The position numbers and the translations under genes are program-made. From the NCBI RefSeq assembly GCF_001547525.1, contig NZ_CM003769.1:868001-932000 (forward strand): a stretch of DNA of 64,000 bases, given 5' to 3'. This document shows positions 1 to 7,346 of the stretch, in pieces. The stretch is from Burkholderia anthina (GTDB lineage: Bacteria > Pseudomonadota > Gammaproteobacteria > Burkholderiales > Burkholderiaceae). The notes under the pieces were generated by a model that did not search any database, was not told where the DNA came from, and saw only the letters and a program-made list of their open reading frames with translations. How positions within the stretch are numbered: position 1 is the first letter of the stretch; each line of letters starts with the position of its first letter.

Positions 1-1
1 C

Positions 2-136
2 ATGGAAGGCCCCGTGCTGCGCAGCTGTGCGTACAACACGGTGGTGCAGCGGCCGAAGGTTGCCGGCGCGGTCGCGCTCGGCGCGGCGGCGCTGATGTTT
101 GCCGCGTTCGCGCGCGCACGCCGTCCGTCCGCGTGA
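2..136 (+). CDS. C-terminal end of an unidentified protein (partial)
   Basis: An open frame runs from the window edge to a TGA at 134-136. The last 44 residues contain one hydrophobic stretch (about residues 20-38, Ala/Val/Leu-rich) followed by a short Arg-rich tail, which looks like a C-terminal membrane anchor or last transmembrane helix. The ATG at position 2 is probably internal, because the frame is open to the window edge. The family cannot be recognised from so little sequence. A DUF2795 gene with a good ribosome binding site follows after 28 nt, so the two may share a transcript. Confidence 0.45.
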   Translation: MEGPVLRSCAYNTVVQRPKVAGAVALGAAALMFAAFARARRPSA

Positions 137-164
137 TTTTCGTTCATTTTCCAAGGAGGCTTTC

Positions 165-464
165 ATGACATCCCGACAACATACGGGCCACGAATACAGC
201 CACTCGCGTGCGCACGAAGGCGAGCGCACGCAGCAGGACCACGACAAGGGCGGCCATCAGACGGGCCACGGCAAGCCGCCGAGCCCGGTCGACGTGCAGA
301 AGGCGCTCAAGGGCATGGACTACCCGGCGAGCAAGTCGGACGTCGTGCAGTGCGCGGAACGCGCGCATGCGGACCGCGAGGTGCTCGACATGCTGCGCAA
401 GATCCCGGAGCGCGAGTACGACACGCCCGCATCGGTATCGAAGGAACTCGGGCGGCTGATGTAA
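165..464 (+). CDS. DUF2795 family small protein
   Basis: This 99-residue protein starts at the ATG preceded by AAGGAGG (152-158), not at upstream ATGs without such a site. The first 40 residues are His/Gln/Glu-rich and probably disordered. The rest resembles the DUF2795 fold: a helix with MDYPASKSDVV, then a segment on cysteine and histidine residues, and a closing REYDTPASVSKEL motif. DUF2795 proteins are small bacterial proteins of unknown function, often found with stress genes. It is followed after 61 nt by another stress-type gene. I see no sigma-54 element directly upstream, so it may be transcribed from outside the window. Confidence 0.75.
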   Translation: MTSRQHTGHEYSHSRAHEGERTQQDHDKGGHQTGHGKPPSPVDVQKALKGMDYPASKSDVVQCAERAHADREVLDMLRKIPEREYDTPASVSKELGRLM

Positions 465-525
465 GTGCCGTCCCGTCGCGCCGCGTGCGCGAGCGCGCGG
501 CGCACCCATCACGAGGAGCACGACC

Positions 526-1092
526 ATGGCGATGATCGTCGCAGGCCGTTTCACGACGTTCGATGAAGCGGAAGGTGGGGCGCGTCACCTCTACGAGCGC
601 GCGTTCGGGCCCGACGACGTGTCGATCTTCTTCCTGAACCCCGGCGGCCAGCACGCGCGCTTCCCGATCGGCGGCGACGTGTATGCCGACACGGCGGCGA
701 AACCGGGCGGGCGCGGCGCGATGATCGGCGCGATTCGCGGGCTGCTGATCGGCGTCGTCGCCGGATTGATCGTGTATGCGGTCGGCCTGCGCTACTGGTT
801 CGTGCCGGCCGCCGGCGCGCTGGCCGGCGCCTATCTCGGCGCATTCGGCGGCGCGCTCGGCCGGATGCGCGGCGAGCAGGCCGAAGGCAAGGGCACGCTC
901 GCGCAGAGCGAAACCGGCGTGATCCTCGCCGCGCGCGTGACGCCCGACACCGCGACGGCCGCCGAAGACGTGCTGCGCGCGACCGGCGCGAAGTCGATCG
1001 AGCGCGTCGAGGGCGACTGGCAGAACGGCGAATGGCGCGATTTCGATCCGGTCCGCCGGCCCGACGAAGCGCCATCCGACGTGCCGCGCTGA
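526..1092 (+). CDS. Glycine-rich membrane protein, general-stress type
   Basis: A 188-residue protein with GAGGAG 9 nt before its ATG. The N-terminal 60 residues (FTTFDEAEGGARHLYERAF...) resemble the start of GSP17M-like general stress proteins, with a Phe-rich segment at 40-50. Residues about 66-115 contain two hydrophobic helices rich in Gly and Ala (GLLIGVVAGLIVYAVGLRYW, then a Gly-zipper-like stretch), which suggests insertion in the inner membrane. The C-terminal part looks like a small alpha/beta domain (TGVILAARVTPDTATAAEDVL). The exact family is uncertain. Its neighbours (DUF2795, SDR, DUF4142) fit a stress role, which is an inference. Confidence 0.6.
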   Translation: MAMIVAGRFTTFDEAEGGARHLYERAFGPDDVSIFFLNPGGQHARFPIGGDVYADTAAKPGGRGAMIGAIRGLLIGVVAGLIVYAVGLRYWFVPAAGALAGAYLGAFGGALGRMRGEQAEGKGTLAQSETGVILAARVTPDTATAAEDVLRATGAKSIERVEGDWQNGEWRDFDPVRRPDEAPSDVPR

Positions 1093-1096
1093 ATAC

Positions 1097-1125
1097 GCCC
1101 TTTTTTCCAAGCGCTTGCAAAGCAC
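1097..1125. promoter_or_regulatory. Candidate upstream activator site for the SDR promoter
   Basis: The segment has TTTTTTCCAAGCGCTTGCAAAG; its complement reads CTTGGAAAAAAGG, resembling CTTGTAAAAAAGC upstream of rpoN (9464-9481). It lies about 50-75 bp upstream of the -24 element at 1172. Position and similarity suggest an enhancer-type site, but this is inferred from a handful of related sites. Confidence 0.35.
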
Positions 1126-1171
1126 ACCGTCGAAACCCGGCCGGCGCGCGCGGGCCGGCGTGCGCCGCGCG

Positions 1172-1186
1172 TGGCACGCCGCTTGC
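1172..1186 (+). promoter_or_regulatory. Sigma-54 promoter of the SDR/DUF4142 operon
   Basis: TGGCACGCCGCTTGC matches the sigma-54 consensus TGGCACG-N4-TTGC exactly, with GG-N10-GC spacing. The expected start site is near 1198, giving a leader of about 23 nt before the ATG at 1221. Confidence 0.88.
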
Positions 1187-1220
1187 GCAGCATCGACGGC
1201 ATTCGTTCAAGGAGGAACAC

Positions 1221-2078
1221 ATGACCACCGCACAGACTCCACCGCCGCAGAAACAGTCGCATCAGCCGGGCACCGAGCGCGACATGCACCCGAAGCCGCG
1301 CGACGAGGCGGCCGACTACGTCGGCAGCGGCAAGCTCGCCGGCAAGGTCGCGCTGGTGACGGGCGGCGACAGCGGGATCGGCCGCGCCGTGGCGATCGGT
1401 TTCGCGAAGGAGGGCGCGGACGTCGCGATCGTCTACCTGAAGGAATCCGACGATGCCGCGCACACGAAGAAGCTGATCGAGCAGGCCGGACGGCGTTGCG
1501 AGGCGATCGCATGCGACGTCGGCGATCGCCGGCAGGCGCGCGACGCGGTGGCGCGCACGGTCGAGCGGCTCGGCCGGCTCGACGTGCTCGTCAACAACGC
1601 AGGCGAGCAGCATCCGCAGCCGGGCATCGAGGACGTGTCCGAGGAGCAGCTCGAACGCACGTTCCGCACGAACGTGTACGGCATGTTCTTCTGCACGCAG
1701 GCGGCGCTGCCGCACATGAAGCAGGGCGGCCGCATCGTCAACACGGCGTCGGTCACCGCGTATCACGGCAGTCCGAAGCTGCCCGACTACTCGGCGACCA
1801 AGGGCGCGATCGTCGCGTTCACGCGCTCGCTGTCGATCGAACTGGCCGAGCGCGACATCCGCGTGAACGCGGTCGCGCCGGGGCCGATCTGGACGCCGCT
1901 GATTCCGTCGACGTTCACGCCCGAGCAGGTCGAGAAATTCGGCTCGAACGTGCCGCTCAAGCGGCCGGGCCAGCCGGACGAACTGATCGGCTGCTACGTG
2001 CTGCTCGCCTCGGAAGGCGCGAGCTACATGACCGGGCAGACGCTGCACCCGAACGGCGGCTCGATCGTCGGCGGTTGA
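1221..2078 (+). CDS. Short-chain dehydrogenase/reductase (YghA/GSP39-like)
   Basis: A 285-residue oxidoreductase of the classical SDR family. The first 45 residues form the hydrophilic extension typical of YghA/general stress protein 39 members (PPPQKQSHQPG..., MHPKP). The nucleotide-binding motif is TGGDSGIGR, followed by NNAG, the catalytic Ser in NTASVTAYH, and YSATK (Tyr and Lys of the active site). NAD(P)H-dependent reduction of an aldehyde or ketone is likely, but the substrate is unknown. The start at 1221 follows AAGGAGG. A consensus sigma-54 promoter ends 35 nt upstream. The DUF4142 gene follows after 34 nt and is probably in the same transcript, ending at the hairpin at 2749. Confidence 0.9.
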   Translation: MTTAQTPPPQKQSHQPGTERDMHPKPRDEAADYVGSGKLAGKVALVTGGDSGIGRAVAIGFAKEGADVAIVYLKESDDAAHTKKLIEQAGRRCEAIACDVGDRRQARDAVARTVERLGRLDVLVNNAGEQHPQPGIEDVSEEQLERTFRTNVYGMFFCTQAALPHMKQGGRIVNTASVTAYHGSPKLPDYSATKGAIVAFTRSLSIELAERDIRVNAVAPGPIWTPLIPSTFTPEQVEKFGSNVPLKRPGQPDELIGCYVLLASEGASYMTGQTLHPNGGSIVGG

Positions 2079-2112
2079 TGGCCGTTTCCACGCAAGTACC
2101 AGGAGAAAGCAG

Positions 2113-2727
2113 ATGAGACAACCCAACTGGACGATCGCGGCGCTCGCCGCCGGCGTGCTCGCGGTGTCGGCGCTCGCCCGCGCGCAGATGCCGAGCGAGC
2201 CGCCCGCGTCGAATTCGCATGTGCCGGGCGGCGTGATCAATCCGTCGTCGGGCGCGGGCGCCGCGGGCGACCCCGGCATCGCGAAGGCGCCGAAGGGCGC
2301 CGACGCGGAATTCGTCGACAAGGCCGCGATGGCCGGCAAGGCGGAAGTGCAGGCCAGCCAGCTCGCGCTGAAGCAGGCGCAGTCGGCCGACGTGCGGGCG
2401 TTCGCGAAACGGATGGTCGCGGACCATGGCAAGGCGAACGCGAAGCTCAGTGAGATCGCCGCGCGCAAGGGCATGAAGCCGCAGGTCGACACGATCTCGG
2501 ACCCCGACGTGGAGGCGCTGCGCGGCAAGCGCGGGCACGACTTCGACACCGCGTATCTCGCGGCGGCCGGCCCCGATGCGCACAGGAAGGCGGTCGCGTT
2601 GTTCGAAGACGAAGCGCGCGACGGCAAGGACGCGCAACTGCGCGCGTTCGCGAAATCCACGCTGCCGACGCTCAAGCATCACCTGAGCATGGCGGAAACG
2701 GTCGCACGCAAGGTGGGCGCGCAATAA
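2113..2727 (+). CDS. DUF4142 periplasmic protein
   Basis: A 204-residue protein with an N-terminal signal peptide (hydrophobic WTIAALAAGVLAVSALARA, cleavage expected near residue 25). After a Pro/Gly-rich linker comes a DUF4142 helical domain (about residues 70-200): AEFVDKAAMAGKAEVQASQL, then VRAFAKRMVADHGKANAKL, and a second DAQLRAFAKSTLPTLKHHL repeat. DUF4142 proteins are exported four-helix, ferritin-like bundles of unknown function, often induced by stress. The start has AGGAGAAAG upstream. It is the second gene after the sigma-54 promoter at 1172. Confidence 0.85.
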   Translation: MRQPNWTIAALAAGVLAVSALARAQMPSEPPASNSHVPGGVINPSSGAGAAGDPGIAKAPKGADAEFVDKAAMAGKAEVQASQLALKQAQSADVRAFAKRMVADHGKANAKLSEIAARKGMKPQVDTISDPDVEALRGKRGHDFDTAYLAAAGPDAHRKAVALFEDEARDGKDAQLRAFAKSTLPTLKHHLSMAETVARKVGAQ

Positions 2728-2748
2728 CGCGCGCCCGGTTCCACCCCT

Positions 2749-2773
2749 GGGCCGCACGTGCGGCCCGCTTTTT
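2749..2773 (+). terminator. Rho-independent terminator after the SDR/DUF4142 operon
   Basis: A perfect 18-nt palindrome, GGGCCGCACGTGCGGCCC, is followed by GCTTTTT. It lies 22 nt after the DUF4142 stop and directly upstream of the ribosome binding site of the next gene, so that gene would depend on read-through or its own promoter. Confidence 0.8.
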
Positions 2774-2786
2774 CGGAGAAGCAGTC

Positions 2787-3398
2787 ATGGCCCAACGGCA
2801 ATCGAAGCACGAAGGTATCCTCGAACTGCTCTGCCAGGCATACGAGACCGAGCTTGGCGGCGCGCAGATCTACGAGGCCGCGCTCCAGTGCGCGACCGAC
2901 GAGGACCTGCACAAGGAATGGGAGAAGTACCATCGGGAGACGCTGCATCACCAGGAGGTGCTGCGCAAGGTATTCGAAACGCTCGGCCTCGACCCGGATA
3001 CGCAGTCGCCGGGGCGCGCCGCGGTGGCGGCGACCGGCAAGTCGCTGGTGCAGGTGATCGAGCAGGCGAAGAAGCAGGCCGACCCGGCGGTCGCGCAGGT
3101 CGTCGCGGCCGAATGCGTGGTGCTGGCCGAAACCAAGGACCACCTGAACTGGGAGCTGATCGGCTACGCGGCCGATCAACTGCCCGACAGTAACGCCGCG
3201 AAGGTGTTGAAGGCCGCGCACGATGAAGTCGAGGCCGACGAGGATCATCACCTGTATCACACGCGTGGCTGGGCGCGCGAGATGTGGATCGAGTCGATGG
3301 GCTTCAAGGCGGTGCTCCCGCCGCCGGAGGAAGTGAAGAAGGTGGAGTCCGCCGCCGATGCGGCGCGTGCCGAGCGCTCGCGCGGCAAGATGATGTAA
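2787..3398 (+). CDS. Ferritin-like four-helix protein (unknown function)
   Basis: A 203-residue helical protein without signal peptide, preceded by CGGAGAAG. It has repeated Glu and His positions spaced as in di-iron or ferritin-like bundles: E near 20, YHRETLHHQEV (about 51-61), ECVVLAETKDH (about 111-121) and AHDEVEADEDHH (about 145-156). These suggest metal binding, perhaps iron storage or oxidative-stress defence. The C-terminal tail is charged and may be disordered. I cannot name a specific family with confidence. It stands alone between a terminator and a converging gene. Confidence 0.65.
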   Translation: MAQRQSKHEGILELLCQAYETELGGAQIYEAALQCATDEDLHKEWEKYHRETLHHQEVLRKVFETLGLDPDTQSPGRAAVAATGKSLVQVIEQAKKQADPAVAQVVAAECVVLAETKDHLNWELIGYAADQLPDSNAAKVLKAAHDEVEADEDHHLYHTRGWAREMWIESMGFKAVLPPPEEVKKVESAADAARAERSRGKMM

Positions 3399-3408
3399 TG
3401 TCGCGGGC

Positions 3409-3435
3409 CAAGCGGGCGGCGCGGCCGCCCGCTTG
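3409..3435. terminator. Inverted repeat between convergent genes
   Basis: CAAGCGGGCGG and CCGCCCGCTTG form an 11-bp stem around a 5-nt loop just after the ferritin-like gene. There is no clear T run, so it may act as a weak bidirectional terminator between the two convergent genes. Confidence 0.5.
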
Positions 3436-3484
3436 CTGGTTGAGAAGGTTGCGCACGCAACCTCGTTCATCTCCGTTCCATCGA

Positions 3485-4777
3485 TCACGTCAGCAGATCG
3501 ACGATCATCGTCGCCACCGCCGCCGCCATCAGCACGACCGCCAGCCAGCCGAACAGTTTCGACACCGGCCCGCTGCCGGGCTGGCCGGCCGCATCGCGCT
3601 TGCGCGACAGCAGCATCACCAGCACGAGCATCGGCACCGCCGCGATGCCGTTGAGCACCGCGCTCCAGTACAACGCGCGGATCGGGTCGATCGGGCCGAA
3701 GCAGATCGCGATGCCGACGATCACGCACAGCGCCAGCACGGTGTAGAACGCGGGCGCGCGCTTCACGGGCTCGTTCAGCCCTTCGCGGAACCGCCACGCT
3801 TCCGCGCACCCGTAGGCAGCGCTGCCCGCGAACGCGGGAATCGCGAGCAGCCCGCAGCCGACGATGCCGAACGCGAATACGAGAAACGCGGCTTCGCCGG
3901 CGATCGGCCGCAACGCCTCCGCGGCCTGCGCGGTGCTGCCGATGTCGTGCCGGCCGCGCGCGAAGAAGACGGCCGAGCCGATCACCATGATGCAGAACGA
4001 CACCGCGTTGGTGACGATCATGCCGGTCCACGTGTCGAACGTAATGCGCCGCTCGGTCTCGCGGCGCGTGCTGCGCTCGCCGTCCTGTTGCTCGGCCGTG
4101 GTTTCCTCGACTTCGAGCGCGGCTTGCCACACGAACAGGTACGGGCTCAGCGTCGTGCCGAGCACGGCGACCGCGGTGGTCGCATACGCATGCGTGAATG
4201 CGATCTGCGGCAGCACGATCGCATGCAGCAGGCCGGCCCAGTCGATATGCACGAAGCCGAGTTCGAGCACGTACGCGATCAGGCCGAGCGTCATCCACTT
4301 CAGCCAGCGCGCGTAGCGTTCGTACGACAGCAGCACCTGCAACGCGAGCGACGCGATCCCGTAGAGCGGCGCATACCAGTAGCTGCGGCCGCCGACGACG
4401 AGCGCCGTCGCATCGCCCATCGCCGCGAGATCCGCGCCGACGTTCACGACGTTGACGATCACGACCATCACGATCAGCGTCTTCGCGACTCGATCGGAAA
4501 AGTGCTCGCGGATGCCGGCCACGAGCCCTTCGCGATTGCGCCGGCCGATGAATGCCGACGCGAGCTGCACCGCGACCATCATCGGCAGCGTGACAATGAT
4601 CATCCACAGCATGTTGAAACCGAACTGGCTGCCGGCCTGCGCGTAGACGGCGACGTTGCTCGGATCGGCGTCCGACGCGCCCGCGAGCAGGCCGGGGCCG
4701 AGCCGCCTATACCACGGCTTCGCGGCGGGCGGCGGCGCTTCGGCCGCCGGCCGCGCGTCTTCGTCGAGTCCGCTCAT
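3485..4777 (-). CDS. Nramp-family divalent metal transporter
   Basis: A 430-residue inner-membrane protein with about eleven hydrophobic helices. The first helix carries GASDADPSNVAVY, corresponding to the DPGN metal-binding motif of Nramp proteins with Ser in place of Gly. Helix 6 has the TTLSPYLFVWQAALEVEE segment; the canonical motif here is MPH, so the metal-site Met is absent and it belongs to the divergent NRAMP-related branch (magnesium or another ion rather than manganese is possible). The ATG overlaps the stop of the UdgX gene (ATGA at 4774-4777), so translation is coupled. The likely promoter is the sigma-54 element at 5599-5613, upstream of the preceding two genes. Confidence 0.85.
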   Translation of the reverse strand: MSGLDEDARPAAEAPPPAAKPWYRRLGPGLLAGASDADPSNVAVYAQAGSQFGFNMLWMIIVTLPMMVAVQLASAFIGRRNREGLVAGIREHFSDRVAKTLIVMVVIVNVVNVGADLAAMGDATALVVGGRSYWYAPLYGIASLALQVLLSYERYARWLKWMTLGLIAYVLELGFVHIDWAGLLHAIVLPQIAFTHAYATTAVAVLGTTLSPYLFVWQAALEVEETTAEQQDGERSTRRETERRITFDTWTGMIVTNAVSFCIMVIGSAVFFARGRHDIGSTAQAAEALRPIAGEAAFLVFAFGIVGCGLLAIPAFAGSAAYGCAEAWRFREGLNEPVKRAPAFYTVLALCVIVGIAICFGPIDPIRALYWSAVLNGIAAVPMLVLVMLLSRKRDAAGQPGSGPVSKLFGWLAVVLMAAAVATMIVDLLT

Positions 4778-5445
4778 CCGGCGTCCCCATGCGACGGGCG
4801 TCCGCCGCCGTGGCGCCGCTCGCGCGCGAGGCGCGACGCCGTGCGCAATGCGTCGACCAGCGTGCGGTAGGCGTGTTCGCGGGAATCGGCGCCGCGCGTG
4901 CGCAGCACGTACGACGGATGATAGGTCGCGACGACGAGCCGGCCGTCCTCGGTGCGCACCGGCGCGCGCGTGCGCTCGAGCGTCGCGTCGTTGTCCTGCA
5001 GCACCGCGCGCAGCGCCGTCGCGCCGAGCGCGACCACCACGCGCGGCTGTACGGCTTCGAGCTCGCGCTCGAGCCAGTAGTGGCACGCGGCCACTTCGCG
5101 CTGCGCGGGCGTCTTGTGCAGCCGCCGCTTGCCGCGCGGCTCCCATTTGAAGTGCTTGACCGCATTCGTCAGGTAGACGTGCGAGCGTTCGATCCCGGCT
5201 TCGTCCAGTGCGCGATCGAGCATGCGGCCGGCCGCGCCGACGAACGGCAGGCCCGCGCGGTCCTCCTGGTCGCCCGGCTGCTCGCCGACCAGCATGATCG
5301 GCGCGTCGACGGGCCCGGCGCCCGGCACCGGCTGCGTCGCGTGCTCCCACAGCGTGCAGCGGCGGCACGCGTCGAGCGTGGCCGGCGCATCGTCGTCGGT
5401 CGGCGGCGGCGTGGATGCCGGGCGCGCGGGCGGTTTGCGCGTCAT
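4774..5445 (-). CDS. udgX: UdgX-type uracil-DNA glycosylase
   Basis: A 223-residue family-4-like uracil-DNA glycosylase. Motif I is GEQPGDQED (about residues 54-62), which carries UdgX-type Gln/Asp changes. The UdgX-specific loop KRRLH is at 106-110 (KRRIH in mycobacterial UdgX, where the His bonds covalently to the abasic site after uracil removal). The final motif is HPSYVLR (176-182). Cysteines C27, C30 and C121 can ligate an iron-sulfur cluster; the fourth family-4 Cys position appears replaced by His97 in NAVKH. The ATG at 5445 overlaps the stop of a 40-residue upstream ORF. The 3' end overlaps the Nramp start. Role: removal of uracil from DNA; whether it forms the covalent adduct here is inferred from the loop. 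Confidence 0.9.
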   Translation of the reverse strand: MTRKPPARPASTPPPTDDDAPATLDACRRCTLWEHATQPVPGAGPVDAPIMLVGEQPGDQEDRAGLPFVGAAGRMLDRALDEAGIERSHVYLTNAVKHFKWEPRGKRRLHKTPAQREVAACHYWLERELEAVQPRVVVALGATALRAVLQDNDATLERTRAPVRTEDGRLVVATYHPSYVLRTRGADSREHAYRTLVDALRTASRLARERRHGGGRPSHGDAG

Positions 5446-5564
5446 ACGGCGCCCCCGGCCCCGGGCGGGCGAGCGGCGCGCCGCGGTTGCACGGAACATG
5501 CCGGCGCGCGTGCTGCCGCACGGGCGGAGGGAAGAGCGGGCGCGGGAAGCCGCATCGTGCGCAT
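5442..5564 (-). CDS. Small Pro/Ala/Arg-rich ORF coupled to udgX
   Basis: A 40-codon ORF beginning MRTMRLPAPALPSARAAA and ending GAGGAV. Its ATG is preceded by AGGAG at ideal 6-nt spacing, whereas the udgX ATG has no good site of its own. Its TGA overlaps the udgX ATG (ATGA), so it may serve as a translational leader that couples ribosomes into udgX. It lies about 23 nt after the start site expected from the sigma-54 element at 5599. The peptide has no recognisable domain, and coding is inferred from the binding site and overlap. Confidence 0.5.
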   Translation of the reverse strand: MRTMRLPAPALPSARAAARAPACSVQPRRAARPPGAGGAV

Positions 5565-5598
5565 GAAAGACTCCTGTGTCGGCGATGCGAAAGAGACA

Positions 5599-5613
5599 GC
5601 AACCGGCATGCCG
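5599..5613 (-). promoter_or_regulatory. Sigma-54 promoter of the udgX-Nramp operon
   Basis: On the minus strand CGGCATGCCGGTTGC has GG-N10-GC spacing and a perfect TTGC -12 box. The expected start is near 5587, 23 nt before the small ORF at 5564. It is divergent from the element at 5628. Confidence 0.75.
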
Positions 5614-5627
5614 CACTCGGTCGATAT

Positions 5628-5642
5628 GGGCGCGCGCCTTGC
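5628..5642 (+). promoter_or_regulatory. Sigma-54 promoter of the receiver-domain gene
   Basis: GGGCGCGCGCCTTGC has GG-N10-GC spacing and TTGC, with GGCGCG instead of GGCACG. The expected start is near 5654, 22 nt before the ATG at 5676. Confidence 0.6.
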
Positions 5643-5675
5643 TTGGCAAACCGGTCCAACGACAGGAGAAGCACG

Positions 5676-6155
5676 ATGCAACCCGACCCCGGCGACGATC
5701 CGGCCGCCGACGACGTGCTGCTGTGGCGCGCGCCCGACAGCGTGCCACGCCGCCCGCGGCGCGTGCTCGTCGTCGACGACTATCGCGAAGCGGCCGATGC
5801 GCTGCGCCTGCTGCTGGAGGCGCGCGGCTTCGAGTGCCGGGTTGCCGACGATCCGTTCGCGGTGTGCGACGTCGCGCGCGACTGGCAGCCGTTCGCGGTC
5901 GTGCTCGACATCGCGATGCCGGGCCTCGACGGGCTGCAACTCGCGGCGCGACTGCGCGGCGATCCGCAAACGGCCGACATGCTGCTGGTGGCGTGCAGCG
6001 GGCTCGCGTCGCGGCGGGATCAGGAACAGGCGAAGGAAGCCGGCTTCGACGCGCATTGCGCGAAGCCGCTGACGCCGCACCGGCTGCTGGGCTACCTCGA
6101 ATCGGCGAGCGGCGGTGCCGCGAAGCCGGACGGGGACGTTACACGCTCCTTGTAA
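5676..6155 (+). CDS. Stand-alone response-regulator receiver protein
   Basis: A 159-residue protein, essentially one REC domain (about residues 28-150) with no output domain. The acidic pair is in RVLVVDDYREAADALRLLLE, the phospho-acceptor Asp in VVLDIAMPGLDGL, a switch Ser/Thr in VACSGLAS and the Lys in HCAKPLTP. The start follows ACAGGAGAAG. Single-domain receivers relay phosphoryl groups or bind a partner protein; no histidine kinase is adjacent. It is transcribed divergently from the udgX operon and both have sigma-54-like promoters, so it might belong to a feedback loop. That last point is inference. Confidence 0.88.
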   Translation: MQPDPGDDPAADDVLLWRAPDSVPRRPRRVLVVDDYREAADALRLLLEARGFECRVADDPFAVCDVARDWQPFAVVLDIAMPGLDGLQLAARLRGDPQTADMLLVACSGLASRRDQEQAKEAGFDAHCAKPLTPHRLLGYLESASGGAAKPDGDVTRSL

Positions 6156-6205
6156 AAAGGCTGGCGGCGCGTGGGGTGCGGCACCTGCCGGCACGGCGCG
6201 GCGGA

Positions 6206-6234
6206 CAAAAAAACGCCCCGCGCGGAGCGGGGCG
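6206..6234 (-). terminator. Rho-independent terminator for the PRC/CBS genes
   Basis: Read on the minus strand, CGCCCCGC-TCCGC-GCGGGGCG is followed by seven T residues. It lies 46 nt after the PRC-barrel gene stop. The A run on the other side could also help stop the convergent receiver gene. Confidence 0.85.
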
Positions 6235-6280
6235 TGTCGCATCAAAGGCGCCGGCGCTGCGGCGCCACGTCGTGGCGCGC

Positions 6281-6757
6281 TCAGTGGCGGCCGCGCGGAT
6301 CGTTCAGGTCCTCGGTCGGGTCGGTGAGCCCGAGCTCGTCGCCGGCACTCCAGTACGGCGTGCTGCCGTAGAACTCGTGCAGCGGCTCGGCCCATTGCGG
6401 ATCGGCCATCGCCGGCCAATGGTCCTTGTCGAACCCCGGCGCGTTGCGAATCCGCTCGGACGACACCGACAACAGGAAGCACTTGCGCTCGGTGTCGAGC
6501 GTCAGCGCGCTCCACGGAATGGCGTGCAGCTTGTCGCCGATGCCGAGGATGCCGCCGCTCGACAGCACCGCATACGCGATGCGGCCGGAACGCACGTCGA
6601 GCATGATGTCCTTGATCTTGCCGACGTCGTCGCCGTCGGTCGTATAGACCTTGTCGCCTTCCAGCGTATCGGCCGCCATCACGTCGGGGCCGGGGCCGGC
6701 CGCCGTCGCGGCGCCCTTGCCGATGATGCGGGTCTGACCTTGATTGGAAGTCTGCAT
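6281..6757 (-). CDS. PRC-barrel domain protein
   Basis: A 158-residue soluble protein. The PRC-barrel core (about residues 27-100) includes DVMAADTLEGDKVYTTDGD, VGKIKDIMLDVRSGRIAYAV, LSSGGILGIGDKLHAIPWSAL and LTLDTERKCFLLSV. The C-terminal 50 residues are acidic and aromatic (HDHWPAMADPQWAEPLHEFYG-type). PRC-barrel proteins of this sort are common in stress clusters, and no reaction is known. The start follows GGAGG. It lies 92 nt after the CBS gene and may be co-transcribed with it; the element upstream of PRC itself is too weak to call. Confidence 0.85.
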   Translation of the reverse strand: MQTSNQGQTRIIGKGAATAAGPGPDVMAADTLEGDKVYTTDGDDVGKIKDIMLDVRSGRIAYAVLSSGGILGIGDKLHAIPWSALTLDTERKCFLLSVSSERIRNAPGFDKDHWPAMADPQWAEPLHEFYGSTPYWSAGDELGLTDPTEDLNDPRGRH

Positions 6758-6849
6758 GGTTTCCTCCAGGCTGCGTGGGGCGCGACCGTGCCCGGGAGCG
6801 GGCCCTGCGGGTCGCGCGGGGTGGGCAGGGCGAAGCGGGAATCGCTTCG

Positions 6850-7281
6850 TCACGTCTGCTTCGGTTGCGACACGCCTTCGAGCGTGTTCGCCACGTCGTC
6901 GCGCTCGGGGCTGGCCGTGCGCGTCGCGATGTCGGCGAGCGACAGCATGCCGACCAGTCGCTTGTCGTGATCGACGACGGGCAGCCGGCGCAGTTGCGCG
7001 TCGGCCATGTAGTGCTGGATCTCGTCGAGCGAATCGTCGTCGAAGCACCATTCGATCGGGCCGGACGCGACCTCGTGGATTCGCGTCTCCGGCGGCTTGC
7101 CAGCCGAGATCGCGCGCACCGCGAGATCTCGGTCCGTCACCATCCCGACCAGCCGGTTGTTGTCGCACACGGGCAGCGCGCCGATGTCGTAGCGCTCCAT
7201 CAATTGGGCGGCGTGACGGATCGAGTCGGTCGGCGAGATCCGCACGACGTCCTGCGACATGATTTCGTGGACGCGATGCAT
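6850..7281 (-). CDS. Tandem CBS-domain protein
   Basis: A 143-residue protein made of two CBS motifs: HEIMSQDVVRISPTDSIRHA...GMVTDRDLAVRA (about 5-65) and IEWCFDDDSLDEIQHYM...LVGMLSLADIA (about 75-125). Paired CBS domains bind adenosyl ligands such as AMP or ATP, or NADH in some members, and act as energy or redox sensors. There is no attached catalytic domain. The start at 7281 follows AAGGAGAATTGC. A sigma-54 element lies 66 nt upstream, with a tandem 10-bp repeat in the leader. Confidence 0.88.
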   Translation of the reverse strand: MHRVHEIMSQDVVRISPTDSIRHAAQLMERYDIGALPVCDNNRLVGMVTDRDLAVRAISAGKPPETRIHEVASGPIEWCFDDDSLDEIQHYMADAQLRRLPVVDHDKRLVGMLSLADIATRTASPERDDVANTLEGVSQPKQT

Positions 7282-7301
7282 GCAATTCTCCTTGCGGGTA
7301 G

Positions 7302-7321
7302 GTGTAGCAATGTGTAGCAAT
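7302..7321. repeat. Tandem 10-bp repeat in the CBS gene leader
   Basis: GTGTAGCAAT occurs twice head-to-tail, between the expected start site (about 7335) and the CBS gene. It could be a regulator or mRNA element; the function is not known. Confidence 0.6.
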
Positions 7322-7346
7322 GGGCCGATGCGGCCGCTGCGGTTCA

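Noticed and set aside
6138-6161. A copy of the putative activator motif (GTTACACGCTCCTTGTAAAA)
   Set aside because: It overlaps the last codons of the receiver gene (DVTRSL and stop) and no sigma-54 element lies nearby, so similarity may be coding coincidence.
6758-6849. A possible sigma-54 element before the PRC gene
   Set aside because: GGGCACGGTCGCGC fits the spacing only with GGGCAC shifted and lacks TTGC.
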